From positions 142,208-206,207 of the forward strand of contig NZ_ML769305.1 in NCBI RefSeq assembly GCF_009720385.1: a stretch of DNA of 64,000 bases. Direction: 5' to 3'. How positions within the stretch are numbered: position 1 is the first letter of the stretch; every line of letters begins with the position of its first letter. Origin of the DNA: Catellatospora vulcania (GTDB taxonomy: Bacteria; Actinomycetota; Actinomycetes; Mycobacteriales; Micromonosporaceae). The translations under genes were made by a program, and so were the position numbers. Positions 1 to 8,199 of the stretch are shown one piece after another. The notes beneath the pieces are model-generated. The model searched no databases. It saw nothing but the letters and a program-made list of their open reading frames with translations, and was not told the DNA's origin.

Positions 1-894
1 TGGATCGCGCTGGGGCTGCTCGCGCCGGCCGGTCTGCTGCTGGTGGTGGGCCTGATCGTGCCGGCCGTCCGCACGATGGTCCTGGCCTTCATGAACGCCG
101 ACTCCAGCGAGTTCGTGGGCCTGGAGAACTTCCGCTGGATCTTCACCGACAAGAACTCCGGCATGCTGCCCGATTTCAGCGGCGACACCGTGCAGTACGG
201 CGTACTACTGAGCACCCTGCTCTGGGTGCTGCTGGTGCCCACCGCCTCCACCGCCGTCGGCCTGGTCTACGCCGTGATGGTGGACCGCTCCCGGTTCGAG
301 TCGTTCGCCAAGTCGCTGGTCTTCATGCCGATGGCCATCTCGTTCGTCGGCGCGGGCATCATCTGGAAGTTCGTCTACGAGTACCGCCAGGAGGGCGCCG
401 ACCAGATCGGCCTGCTGAACCAGCTGATCGTCTGGCTCGGGGGCACGCCGCAGCAGTGGCTGCTGGACGGCCCGTGGAACACGCTGTACCTGATCGTGGT
501 GCTGGTCTGGATCCAGGCGGGCTTCGCCATGGTGGTGCTCTCCGCGGCGATCAAGGCGATCCCCGCCGACATCGTCGAGGCCGCCCGCATCGACGGCGTG
601 ACGGCATGGCAGATGTTCTGGCGCGTAACCATCCCGAGCATCCGCCCGGCCCTGGTCGTCGTGCTGGTCACCATCTCCATCGGCACCCTGAAGGTCTTCG
701 ACATCGTGCGCACCATGACCGGCGGCCAGTTCGGCACCAGCGTGGTGGCCAACGAGATGTACACGTACTCGTTCCGGGCCGACGAGAAGGGCAAGGGCGC
801 CGCGCTGGCGGTGCTGCTGTTCCTGTTCGTCATCCCCATCGTGATTTACCAGGTCCGGCTGATGCGCCGCCGCCGGCTGGAGGGAGCCCGATGA
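1..894 (+). CDS. Sugar ABC transporter permease, MalF/CebF type (5' partial)
   Basis: Membrane subunit of a carbohydrate ABC importer. The frame is already open at base 1, so the start and N-terminus lie outside the window; 297 residues are visible. There are several hydrophobic helices and a typical EAA loop near residues 190-210 (EAARIDGVTAWQMF followed by a VTIPSIRP stretch), the site that docks the ATPase. Its TGA overlaps the ATG of the next permease (ATGA), so the two are probably translationally coupled. A solute-binding protein gene is expected just upstream. No ATPase of this class is nearby; in related actinomycetes a shared MsiK ATPase serves such importers. The cello-oligosaccharide substrate is inferred from the downstream beta-glucosidase and its CebR-like boxes. 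Maltose or another oligosaccharide remains possible. Confidence 0.93.
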   Translation, partial: WIALGLLAPAGLLLVVGLIVPAVRTMVLAFMNADSSEFVGLENFRWIFTDKNSGMLPDFSGDTVQYGVLLSTLLWVLLVPTASTAVGLVYAVMVDRSRFESFAKSLVFMPMAISFVGAGIIWKFVYEYRQEGADQIGLLNQLIVWLGGTPQQWLLDGPWNTLYLIVVLVWIQAGFAMVVLSAAIKAIPADIVEAARIDGVTAWQMFWRVTIPSIRPALVVVLVTISIGTLKVFDIVRTMTGGQFGTSVVANEMYTYSFRADEKGKGAALAVLLFLFVIPIVIYQVRLMRRRRLEGAR

Positions 895-1850
895 GCACAG
901 GCACTGAGACCATCGTCGCTGCACCCGATGCGGAGGTGCCGCCCACCGTGGGCGGGCGGGTGCGCAAGAAGCTGACCAGCCGCACCGCGAGCGCCGTCTC
1001 GCTGGTCATCGCACTGCTGTGGACCGTGCCCACGCTCGGTGTGCTGATCTCGTCGATCCGGCCGGAGGACGAGATCAAGTCCAACGGCTGGTGGAACTTC
1101 TTCTCCCACCCGCAGTTCACCCTGGAGAACTACGAGCAGGTGCTGTTCGGGTCGCGCTCCGCCTCGGGCGGGCTGGCCGGCTACTTCATCAACTCGCTGG
1201 TCATCACGATCCCGTCGGTGCTGTTCCCGCTGGCCTTCTGCGCGCTGGCCGCGTACGCGCTGGCGTGGACCCGCTTCCGGGGCCGCGACTGGGTCTACAT
1301 CGGCATCTTCGCGCTGCAGATCGTTCCGCTGCAGATGGCGCTGATCCCGCTGCTGTCGTTCTTCAACTACGGCGTCTCGCTGGGCGGGGTGCAGCTGCTG
1401 CCCGCCTGGGACCTGGACGGCCCGGCGAAGTTCATCACGGTCTGGTTCGCGCACACCTGCTTCGCCCTGCCGCTGGGCATCTTCCTGCTGCACAACTTCA
1501 TGGCGGAGCTGCCCGGCGACCTGGTCGAGGCGGCCCGGGTGGACGGCGCGAGCCACGCCAAGATCTTCCGCTCGGTCATCCTCCCGCTGATCGTGCCGGC
1601 GCTGGCGTCCTTCGCCATCTTCCAGTTCCTCTGGGTCTGGAACGACCTGCTGGTGGCCCTGATCTTCGCGGGCGGCCCGAAGAACGCCCCACTCACGGTG
1701 CGCCTGGCCGAACTGGCCGGAAACCGCGGCAACGAGTGGCAACGCCTCACCGCGGCCGCGTTTGTCTCGATCATCGTGCCGTTGACGGTGTTCCTGTCCC
1801 TGCAGCGCTACTTCGTCCGCGGCCTGCTCGCCGGCAGCGTCAAGGGCTGA
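891..1850 (+). CDS. Sugar ABC transporter permease, MalG/CebG type
   Basis: Second membrane subunit of the importer, 319 residues. A polar N-terminus of about 40 residues precedes six predicted helices. The EAA motif (EAARVDGASHAKIFRSVILP) is near residues 210-230, as expected for MalG-like permeases. The ATG was chosen because it overlaps the stop of the upstream permease and keeps family length (about 280-320). It ends just before a strong palindrome at 1860-1907 that probably stops transcription from both sides, so the beta-glucosidase at 4280 is not simply read through from here. The transporter call is secure; the substrate is inference from context. Confidence 0.95.
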   Translation: MSTGTETIVAAPDAEVPPTVGGRVRKKLTSRTASAVSLVIALLWTVPTLGVLISSIRPEDEIKSNGWWNFFSHPQFTLENYEQVLFGSRSASGGLAGYFINSLVITIPSVLFPLAFCALAAYALAWTRFRGRDWVYIGIFALQIVPLQMALIPLLSFFNYGVSLGGVQLLPAWDLDGPAKFITVWFAHTCFALPLGIFLLHNFMAELPGDLVEAARVDGASHAKIFRSVILPLIVPALASFAIFQFLWVWNDLLVALIFAGGPKNAPLTVRLAELAGNRGNEWQRLTAAAFVSIIVPLTVFLSLQRYFVRGLLAGSVKG

Positions 1851-1859
1851 CCAAGCCGA

Positions 1860-1907
1860 AGGAAGGGCGCCTTCTCATCGCTGTGCGATGCAGAAGGCGC
1901 CCTTCCT
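1860..1907. repeat. Palindromic repeat A1, probable bidirectional terminator
   Basis: Sixteen-base perfect arms (AGGAAGGGCGCCTTCT at 1860-1875 and its complement at 1892-1907) continue into CATCGC/GCGATG with a 3-base TGT loop and one bulged C, giving about 22 pairs. It lies between two converging genes (stops at 1850 and 1919). Same family as 15287-15337, 32030-32080, 37471-37520, 43955-44002 and 54785-54830. Confidence 0.85.
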
Positions 1908-1918
1908 CACGTCTGTGC

Positions 1919-2671
1919 CTAGCGGCCGAGCACCGAGCCGCCGTTGACGTTGATGATCTGGCCGGTCACGTAGCCGCCGGACGCCCCCGCCAGCCAGCAC
2001 ACCGCGTCCGCGATGTCCTGCGGGCGGCCTGCCCGTCCGACCAGCGTCTGCGCGACACGTGAGGCGTGCCCCTGCGGTGTCATCCGGCCGTCGAAGAACT
2101 CCGTCCCGGCGATGTACCCGGGCGAGATGACGTTGGCGGTGGCGCCGTCCGGGCCGAGCTGTGCCGCCAGGTCCATGACCCAGCCGTGCAGGGCCGCCTT
2201 GGCCGCCGAGTAGGGGCCGCCCCCGCCGCGCTGCGCCGCGATCGAGCTCAGCAGCACCACCCGGCCGCCCGGACGGCGCAGCAGCGGCAGCAGCGCCTCG
2301 GTGAGCAGCACGGCGGTGAGCACGTTGGTCTCGAAGGTGGCCCGCCACTGGTCGGCCACCGCGGTCAGCCCGTCGCCGTCCCGGCCCACGTACCCGCCCG
2401 CGTTGTTCACCAGCACGTCCACCGCCCGCCCCGCCAGCGCCGCGGCGACACGTTCGGCGCCCGCGGGCGCGCTGAGGTCGGCGGCGATCGTCGTCACCAC
2501 GGCCCCGGTCGCCGCACGGACGCCCTCGGCGGCGTGTTCGAGCACGTCCGCCCGCCGTCCTATCGCGACGATGTCGTATCCCCGTTCGGCCAGCGCCAGC
2601 GCCGTGGCCGCGCCGATACCGGTGCCCGCCCCGCTGATCACCGCCAGCGGCCTGTTCCCATGATCGCTCAC
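1919..2671 (-). CDS. SDR family oxidoreductase
   Basis: Classical short-chain dehydrogenase/reductase of 250 residues, probably NAD(P)-dependent. It shows the glycine-rich cofactor motif (SGAGTGIG) near residue 13, the NNAGG motif near residue 90, and the catalytic Ser with YSAAK (Tyr-x3-Lys) near residue 155. The C-terminus (TGQIINVNGG) is typical of FabG-like enzymes, but the N-terminal lysine/arginine pattern does not allow a substrate call. GTG start at 2671; no clear Shine-Dalgarno sequence. It faces a GNAT gene across a 270-base divergent region that contains a 62-base palindrome, and converges on the sugar permease operon. Confidence 0.9.
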   Translation of the reverse strand: MSDHGNRPLAVISGAGTGIGAATALALAERGYDIVAIGRRADVLEHAAEGVRAATGAVVTTIAADLSAPAGAERVAAALAGRAVDVLVNNAGGYVGRDGDGLTAVADQWRATFETNVLTAVLLTEALLPLLRRPGGRVVLLSSIAAQRGGGGPYSAAKAALHGWVMDLAAQLGPDGATANVISPGYIAGTEFFDGRMTPQGHASRVAQTLVGRAGRPQDIADAVCWLAGASGGYVTGQIINVNGGSVLGR

Positions 2672-2768
2672 CCGCCGACCCTATCGCCGACACGCCCCAC
2701 CCACAGCCCTCCCGCCCCCTCCCAGCCGGCCCGCCTCCGCTCGCCCGCCCTGACGCCCACCCGCCGCG

Positions 2769-2830
2769 TGCAGTTTCGAGGAAAGTGCAGCAATCGCGGC
2801 CGTGATTGCCGCAGTTTCCCCGGAACTGCA
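2769..2830. repeat. 62-base loop-less palindrome (singleton F)
   Basis: Two 31-base arms meet with no spacer at 2799/2800; 26 of 31 positions are complementary. The outer part reads TGCAGTTTCGAGGAAAGTGC and the inner part GCAATCGCGG against CCGTGATTGC. It sits in the divergent region between the SDR (start 2671) and the GNAT gene (start 2944), so an operator role is as likely as a terminator role. Confidence 0.6.
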
Positions 2831-2943
2831 AATGATCACGCGCATCGGCGCGAGCCGGTGACCGTGCGGGCGCGCGGGATTCGCGGTCGGTGGGGTGGAG
2901 GTCGGCCGGAAGGGGCTCGTGCCGGGGCGGGAAGTGCGGCAGG

Positions 2944-3546
2944 ATGCCAGACGTGAATTCTGTTCGCGTAGCTGTACCCGCTGATCTGCCGGGCCTTGCC
3001 ACCACCCTGGCGGAGGCGTTCGGCGACGACCCGGTGTGGTGCTGGATGGTCCCGCCGGACGGCCGCCACGGCCGGCTGGAGCGCATCTTCGGAGCATTGC
3101 TGCGGTACGCGATCCCGCGCGGCCACGTCTACACCACCCCGGACCGGCAGGCGGTCACCATGTGGGCCCCACCGCATGAGTGGAAGCTGCCCACCCCCGC
3201 GGTCGTCCGGGCGGCCCTGCCGCTGCTGCGGGCCACCGGCACGCGGCTGCCCCGGCTGCTGGGCCGGATGGGCGAGATCGACCGCCTGCACGAGCAGCAG
3301 CCGGCCGAGCACTGGTACCTGGAGTTCATCGGCACCACGACCGCGGCGCGCGGCGCCGGGCTGGGTTCGGCACTGCTGACCGATGCGCTGGCCCGCTTCG
3401 ACGCCGCCGGGCTGCCGGTCTACCTGGAGTCGTCCAATGAGCGCAATCTCAGCTTCTACCGGCGCCACGGCTTCACCGTGACCGGGAAGCCGCCCATGCG
3501 CTCCGGCCCGCCACAGTGGACGCTGTGGCGCGATCCCGCCACCTGA
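2944..3546 (+). CDS. GNAT family N-acetyltransferase
   Basis: Cytoplasmic acetyl-CoA-dependent N-acyltransferase of 200 residues. The acetyl-CoA loop is recognisable as GTTTAARGAGLGSALL (motif A, Q/RxxGxG/A type) near residue 140, followed by YLESSNERNLSFYRRHGF, a C-terminal motif typical of the puromycin-acetyltransferase-like GNAT subgroup in actinomycetes. ATG 2944 was chosen over an upstream ATG at 2890 because residues from here match family N-termini (VRVAVPADLPGLATTLAEAF); a GGCAGG stretch just precedes it. Substrate unknown; resistance or small-molecule acetylation are possible but unsupported. Confidence 0.88.
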   Translation: MPDVNSVRVAVPADLPGLATTLAEAFGDDPVWCWMVPPDGRHGRLERIFGALLRYAIPRGHVYTTPDRQAVTMWAPPHEWKLPTPAVVRAALPLLRATGTRLPRLLGRMGEIDRLHEQQPAEHWYLEFIGTTTAARGAGLGSALLTDALARFDAAGLPVYLESSNERNLSFYRRHGFTVTGKPPMRSGPPQWTLWRDPAT

Positions 3547-3701
3547 GCACCCTCAACCGCCCGCCGGACCCGCCCGCCGCACGCGGCCGCCTGAGCCCCG
3601 GATCCGCCTCGGACGGGGTCCGTAGGCACCCGTCCGAGGGGCCTCCGGCCGTCGGTTCGTGTCAATGTGGAAACACGCCCGACACATCGACGCGCGGCCC
3701 G

Positions 3702-3717
3702 TGGGAGCGCTTCCGCA
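3702..3717. promoter_or_regulatory. LacI/CebR-like operator O1
   Basis: TGGGAGCGCTTCCGCA matches the known actinomycete CebR box (TGGGAGCGCTCCCA) with mismatches in the right half. First of three such sites upstream of the beta-glucosidase gene, centred about 132 bases before O2. Confidence 0.55.
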
Positions 3718-3834
3718 GGTAGGGGCCGATTCCGCTAGCAGCCAAGGATTTCCTGGTGGTTGCCTACAGATTCTGGGGCGATGAAGGGTCTTCCCCTCCG
3801 GCTCAGATGTCGCTATCGTTCCAACAAACGTCCA

Positions 3835-3848
3835 TGGGAACGCTTCCA
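3835..3848. promoter_or_regulatory. LacI/CebR-like operator O2
   Basis: TGGGAACGCTTCCA is a near-palindrome with the central CG typical of LacI-family sites. It lies about 390 bases before O3 and just ahead of the hairpin-rich segment at 3923-4108. Confidence 0.6.
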
Positions 3849-3922
3849 CGGATGTTCATCAATGTAAGAATTCGTCCCGTCGATGGCCCGCCCGGACGCC
3901 ATCGCCGGCCGCTCCCAGAGGC

Positions 3923-4108
3923 GGTCGGTCGCCGATCTCCCTACGACCGGCGACCGACCTCCCTCCGGGTGCCGGAGAGGAGGTGAAGCTCGCGACTACG
4001 TCGCGTGCCAACGGCTCCCGCGCGTCACGCTGCCTCGTGACCCTGCCGAAAGGCAGACACAGGGCGTGAGCACCCGATGGGGGCGGGGACTGCCCTTCCC
4101 CGCTCCCA
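3923..4108 (+). ncRNA. Candidate structured leader or small RNA, family not recognised
   Basis: Successive hairpins can be drawn in 186 bases: a perfect 12-pair stem (GGTCGGTCGCCG at 3923-3934 with 3948-3959), CTCCGG/CCGGAG, CGCGAC-TAC-GTCGCG, GTCACG/CGTGAC, CTGCC-GAAA-GGCAG with a GNRA loop, and a G-rich final stem of about nine pairs near 4079-4108. A purine-rich GGAGAGGAGG runs into a GTG at 3983 that would open a 28-codon ORF ending near 4069, so a leader peptide is an alternative. It lies between operators O2 and O3. Strand is assumed from the downstream gene. I could not match it to a known riboswitch class. Confidence 0.35.
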
Positions 4109-4225
4109 TACCAAACGGCATTCTCCGCCTCAGCGCCCAGCAGCACCAGACTTGCGCCACATATGCGAAAGTCTTAACACCACATCTCCACCCGTCACCG
4201 GGATGAGGACAACTGTACCTGATCA

Positions 4226-4239
4226 TGGGAGCGTTCCCA
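4226..4239. promoter_or_regulatory. LacI/CebR-like operator O3, proximal to the beta-glucosidase
   Basis: TGGGAGCGTTCCCA differs from the consensus CebR box by one base. It is embedded in a wider inverted repeat, TGATCATGG at 4220 facing CCATGATCA at 4241-4249. It ends 40 bases before the ATG of the GH1 gene, where a bound repressor would block transcription. Confidence 0.75.
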
Positions 4240-4279
4240 TCCATGATCAGTCCTTATCCCAGTATTTGAGGAGCACCAC

Positions 4280-5629
4280 ATGCCAGGTCATCCGTCGCCC
4301 ACCTCGATGGGGCTCCAGTTCCCCGAGGGCTTCATCTGGGGCGCCGCGACGTCGGCCTACCAGATCGAGGGTGCCGCCGCCATCGACGGCCGCGGACCGT
4401 CGGTATGGGACACGTTCGCCAAGACTCCGGGGCGCGTGCGCAACGGTGAGCACGGCGACGTCGCCGCCGACCACTACCACCGCTGGTCCACCGACCTCGA
4501 CCTCATCAAGGAGCTGGGCCTGCGGTCGTACCGCTTCTCCATCTCCTGGCCCCGGGTCGTCCCCGGTGGCAGCGGCCCTGTCAACCGCAAGGGCCTGGAC
4601 TTCTACCGCCGGCTGGTGGACGGCCTGCACGAGCGAGGCGTCACCCCGATGGTGACCCTCTACCACTGGGACACCCCGCAGGAGCTGCAGGACATCGGCG
4701 GCTGGGAGAACCGCGACACCGCCTACCGCTTCGCCGAGTACGCCGCAGTGCTGGCCGAGGCGCTCGGTGACAACGTGCCCAACTGGCTCACCCTCAACGA
4801 GCCGAAGACCGTCGTGCAGAACGGCTACCTGTACGGGTCGCACGCCCCCGGCAAGCGCGACGAGGCCGCGGCCTACGTGGTGGCCCACCACCAGCTGCTG
4901 GCCCACGGCCTCGCGGTGCAGGCGATGCGCCCGCATCTGGGCCCGCAGACCCGGATCGGCCCCGCGCTGAACCTGCACCCCTGTTACCCCGCCGACGACA
5001 GCCCCGAGGCCCAGCAGGCCACCGTGCTCTTCGACGGCTACGAGAACCGCCTGTACCTCGACCCCGTCCTGAAGGGCTCCTACCCGCAGGACGTGCTGGA
5101 CGACCTGGCCCGGTTCTCCCCCATGCAGAAACACATCAAGGACGGCGACCTCGAGGTCATCTCGTCGCCGGTGGAACTGCTGGCCGTGCAGTACTACTGC
5201 CCGATCTACGTCGACGGCGCCGGTCAGACGGTCCAGAAACACCCCACCAGCGAGGCGTTCTGGCAGCAGATCTACCCCGAGGGCATGTACGACATCCTGA
5301 CCCGCATCAAGAAGGACTACGGCGACATCGCCCTGACCATCACCGAGAACGGGCTGCCGTGCCCGGACGTGATGGGTCCCGACGGGACCGTGCAGGACAC
5401 GGGCCGCATCGCCTTCCTGCGCGACCACTTCGCCGCCACGCACCGGGCCGTCACCGACGGGGTGAACCTGGAGAGCTACCACGTGTGGTCGCTGATGGAC
5501 AACTTCGAGTGGCAGGAAGGCTACGACGAGCGGTGGGGCCTGGTCTACGTCGACTACGCCTCCCAGCAGCGCACCCCCAAGGCCAGTGCGCGCTGGTACA
5601 GCACCGTGATCCGCGACAACGGCCTGTAG
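4280..5629 (+). CDS. GH1 beta-glucosidase, probably cytoplasmic
   Basis: Retaining beta-glucosidase of 449 residues, the usual family 1 length. The N-terminal signature FIWGAATSAYQIEGA is at residues 18-32. The acid/base glutamate is in TLNEPK (Glu174) and the nucleophile in ITENG (Glu356). No signal peptide, so it likely hydrolyses imported cellobiose or other beta-glucosides to glucose. ATG 4280 follows a GAGGAG ribosome site. A 730-base leader carries three LacI/CebR-like operators, and the cognate-type permeases lie upstream at 1-1850, resembling the cebEFG-bglC arrangement of Streptomyces but separated by two unrelated genes. The substrate spectrum is inferred. Confidence 0.95.
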   Translation: MPGHPSPTSMGLQFPEGFIWGAATSAYQIEGAAAIDGRGPSVWDTFAKTPGRVRNGEHGDVAADHYHRWSTDLDLIKELGLRSYRFSISWPRVVPGGSGPVNRKGLDFYRRLVDGLHERGVTPMVTLYHWDTPQELQDIGGWENRDTAYRFAEYAAVLAEALGDNVPNWLTLNEPKTVVQNGYLYGSHAPGKRDEAAAYVVAHHQLLAHGLAVQAMRPHLGPQTRIGPALNLHPCYPADDSPEAQQATVLFDGYENRLYLDPVLKGSYPQDVLDDLARFSPMQKHIKDGDLEVISSPVELLAVQYYCPIYVDGAGQTVQKHPTSEAFWQQIYPEGMYDILTRIKKDYGDIALTITENGLPCPDVMGPDGTVQDTGRIAFLRDHFAATHRAVTDGVNLESYHVWSLMDNFEWQEGYDERWGLVYVDYASQQRTPKASARWYSTVIRDNGL

Positions 5630-5677
5630 AGCCTCCTCGGTGGTGGGAGACCCTCGCGTCCACGCCGCCGGGTGACT

Positions 5678-5707
5678 GGGCCGGGTGACCATACGGTCGC
5701 CCGGCCC
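5678..5707. terminator. Hairpin terminator between beta-glucosidase and kinase genes
   Basis: GGGCCGGGTGACC (5678-5690), ATAC loop, GGTCGCCCGGCCC (5695-5707): 13 pairs including one G-T, followed by a short T run on the plus strand. It lies between converging stops at 5629 and 5723. Confidence 0.8.
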
Positions 5708-5722
5708 GTAGCTTTTCCCGCC

Positions 5723-7105
5723 TCAGGCCTCCAGGGCTCGGGCGAGCGCGGCGATGTCCGCGTGCAGCTGCTCGCCGACCTCATAGGCCAGCGTGCCCTC
5801 GCCGACCCGCTGGTCGATCTTCACGTGGGCCGCCTGCGCCTGCGCGGCCAGCTGCGCGCCCTTCGGCCTGGCCTGGACCAGGTTGTTGACGGTGTTGCGC
5901 AGGTCGGTCGCGACGTCGACGCGCACCTTGCCGTCGCGGGCGGCGTCGTCGACCGTCTTGAGCGCGGCGTCCTGCGCCTGCTTGACGGTGAGTACGGGAA
6001 CCGTCGAGGGGCCGCTGGTCGCCCCCGGCACGGACCTGCTCGGCGCAGGCCGGGTCCCGGTGGCGGCCGGCGACGCGGCGGTCGGCGTGGCGACCCCGGA
6101 CGGGGCCGTCGCCGCGGACTGCGTGCCGAAGCCGGGTGTGCTCGCCGGTGGTGTGCCCACCGCCTGGCCCGGGTCGTCCGGCGACTCGCGGGTGGGCAGC
6201 GTCCAGGCCAGCACACCCAGCACCGCGACACCGGCGGCCACCGCCGCCAGCGGCAGCAGCCGCCGCGGCGAGCGCGCGAGCGCCGCCCGCAGCACCCGGG
6301 TGGCCTCGGCGGCCGTCGGACGCGCGGCGGGTTCGCGGCTCAGCGCGGACGTCACCAGCGTCGCCACGGACCGGGGCAGGTCGGGCACGTCCGGCGGCAC
6401 CACCGGGCCGTGGTCGGCGGCGACGTCGTCCCAGCCGCGCACCCGGAACGGCGGACGGCCGGTGAGCATCTCGTACAGCACCACGCCCAGCGCGTACACG
6501 TCGGTGGCGGACTCGGCGGGCATGCCGTCGAGGCGTTCGGGGGCGACGTAGGCCGGGGTGCCGAAGCTGGCGCCGGTGCTGTCGTCGTCGGGCTCGCCGA
6601 TGCGGGCCGCGATGCCGAAGTCGAGCACGGTGACCTGCTCGCCGTGCACCATCACGTTGTCCGGCGTGATGTCGCGGTGCACCACGCCCCGGCGGTGCGC
6701 CACCTCCAGCACGGCGGCGATGCGCGCGCCGATGCGCACCGCCTCCCGCCAGCCCAGCGCGCCCAGCGCGATCCGGTCCGCGAGCGGCTCGCCCGCGACC
6801 AGCTGGAGCACGATGACCGCGATCTCCTGACCGTCCGGGGTGCTGGTGCGCACGAAGTCGTGCACCCCGGCCACGTCCGGGTGGTTGAGGCGGGCCACCG
6901 CCCACGCCTCGCGCCGGGCCAGCTCGCGCAGCCGCTCGTCGCCGGACAGGCGCGGGTCGAGGACCTTCAGCGCGACGAGGCGGTCGAGCGTCTCGTCGCG
7001 GGCCCGCCAGATGACCGCCATGCCGCCGACGCCGATCCTGTCGATCAGTCGGTACCGCTCGACCATCAGGTCGCCGGCGCGCAGCGGGTAGGCGTACTCG
7101 GTCAT
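5723..7105 (-). CDS. Membrane Ser/Thr protein kinase, PknB-like catalytic domain
   Basis: Eukaryote-type kinase of 460 residues. The glycine loop (IGVGGMAVIW), the ATP lysine (VALKVLD), the catalytic HRDITPDNVM, DFG (LDFGIAARIG) and the activation-end motif GTPAYVAPE are all present in order in the first 270 residues, so it should be active. A single helix (about residues 283-300) leads to a Ser/Thr/Pro/Ala-rich stretch and a C-terminal segment of about 100 residues without PASTA or other known sensor repeats. ATG 7105 was chosen; a GTG three codons upstream is equally possible. The FHA-ABC transporter at 13000 is a plausible substrate type, as with PknF/Rv1747 in mycobacteria, but the genes are not linked. 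Confidence 0.94.
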   Translation of the reverse strand: MTEYAYPLRAGDLMVERYRLIDRIGVGGMAVIWRARDETLDRLVALKVLDPRLSGDERLRELARREAWAVARLNHPDVAGVHDFVRTSTPDGQEIAVIVLQLVAGEPLADRIALGALGWREAVRIGARIAAVLEVAHRRGVVHRDITPDNVMVHGEQVTVLDFGIAARIGEPDDDSTGASFGTPAYVAPERLDGMPAESATDVYALGVVLYEMLTGRPPFRVRGWDDVAADHGPVVPPDVPDLPRSVATLVTSALSREPAARPTAAEATRVLRAALARSPRRLLPLAAVAAGVAVLGVLAWTLPTRESPDDPGQAVGTPPASTPGFGTQSAATAPSGVATPTAASPAATGTRPAPSRSVPGATSGPSTVPVLTVKQAQDAALKTVDDAARDGKVRVDVATDLRNTVNNLVQARPKGAQLAAQAQAAHVKIDQRVGEGTLAYEVGEQLHADIAALARALEA

Positions 7106-7215
7106 GAACGGCACGTTGCTGCATGATCCGCTGTGGTGTCAACGGTTACCCGGACACGATTCCAGATCACTTGAACGATCCAGCTCCCACCTGCGCGGGA
7201 ACCCCGCGGCACCGG

Positions 7216-8124
7216 TTACCGCACGGCGACCGCACGTCCCTCCTGTTGGGACAGTTGCGCCGCTTCCAGCACCGACACCACCTCGCGGGCGAAGCGCACG
7301 TCGCACGGATGCGCCGGGCCGCCCTCGCCCGGGTGCCGGGCCTGCGCGAGCAGCTCGTCGATCGCCCGGCCGAAGTTGGCCACCGGGTCGCCGGAGCCGC
7401 CGGGCAGGTCCAGCACCCCGGCCTCGCCGTGCAGCTGGTACTCGAACAGCAGCGCCGTCGGCGGGGCGTCCAGCGTGAGCATCAGCACGCTGACCGCGCC
7501 GCTGTCGTGGCGGGCCAGCACGTGGCTGGTGGCGTGCGCGCCGGCCAGCGAGGTCACCTCGGTCACCGGGCCCAGCACGGGCAGCAGCCGTGACAGCGCG
7601 TGCGGGCCGATGTCCCACAGCCCGCCGTGCACCTTGCGCCAGGTCGAGCCGCTGTACGGGCCGCCCTCGGCGAAGATCGAGGCGTACATGGTGACCCGGG
7701 CCGAACTCCAGCCGCCGGCGGCGGAAGCCTGCTCCAGTGCCTGCGTTACGTCCGGGTCGAAGCGGGACGTGAAGAAGACGACGCTGGCCACACCGGTGTC
7801 CGCGGCGGCGGCGACGACCCGGTCGGCGTCGGCGGTGCTCAACGCCAGCGGCTTGTCCAGCAGCAGGTGGCGGCCCGCGCGGGCGGCCCGCTCGGCGATC
7901 GGCGCCTGCACGTCGGGCGGCAGCGCCACCGCGATCGCGTCCACGTCGGCGATCAGCGCGTCGACGTCGGCGTAGGGCCGGGCGCCCAGGCGCGAGGCGA
8001 GCGCGGCGGCCTTGGCCGGGTCACGGCCCCATACGCCGACGAGCTCGGCCTCGGGGTGGGCCACCAGTGCCGCGCCCTGGGTCTGCTCCGCCCAGTAGCC
8101 CGTGCCGAACAATCCGAATCGCAT
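7216..8124 (-). CDS. Gfo/Idh/MocA family oxidoreductase
   Basis: NAD(P)-dependent dehydrogenase of 302 residues, slightly short for the family. The N-terminal Rossmann motif is FGLFGTGYWA (residues 3-12). The conserved DKPLALS motif, with the Lys and Pro typical of glucose-fructose oxidoreductase relatives, is near residue 93, and a WDIGPHAL motif is near residue 170, corresponding to the catalytic D-x-x-x-H pattern. Likely acts on a sugar or inositol-type polyol. ATG at 8124. It is downstream of a small membrane-protein gene on the same strand, with 75 bases between them. Substrate cannot be read from sequence. Confidence 0.93.
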   Translation of the reverse strand: MRFGLFGTGYWAEQTQGAALVAHPEAELVGVWGRDPAKAAALASRLGARPYADVDALIADVDAIAVALPPDVQAPIAERAARAGRHLLLDKPLALSTADADRVVAAAADTGVASVVFFTSRFDPDVTQALEQASAAGGWSSARVTMYASIFAEGGPYSGSTWRKVHGGLWDIGPHALSRLLPVLGPVTEVTSLAGAHATSHVLARHDSGAVSVLMLTLDAPPTALLFEYQLHGEAGVLDLPGGSGDPVANFGRAIDELLAQARHPGEGGPAHPCDVRFAREVVSVLEAAQLSQQEGRAVAVR

Positions 8125-8199
8125 GATGATCAGCCTAGTCGCCGGGCGGTCCGACGTGGTCGCGGCCCGGGGCGCACCCCACGGCGACCCGGCCCCGGC

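Noticed and set aside
3980..4070. Resemblance to an M-box magnesium riboswitch (GGTGAAGCTC followed by a hairpin and CTGCC-GAAA)
   Set aside because: The conserved core order and the downstream pairing do not fit, and a sugar gene is an unlikely target. Left as unidentified structured RNA.
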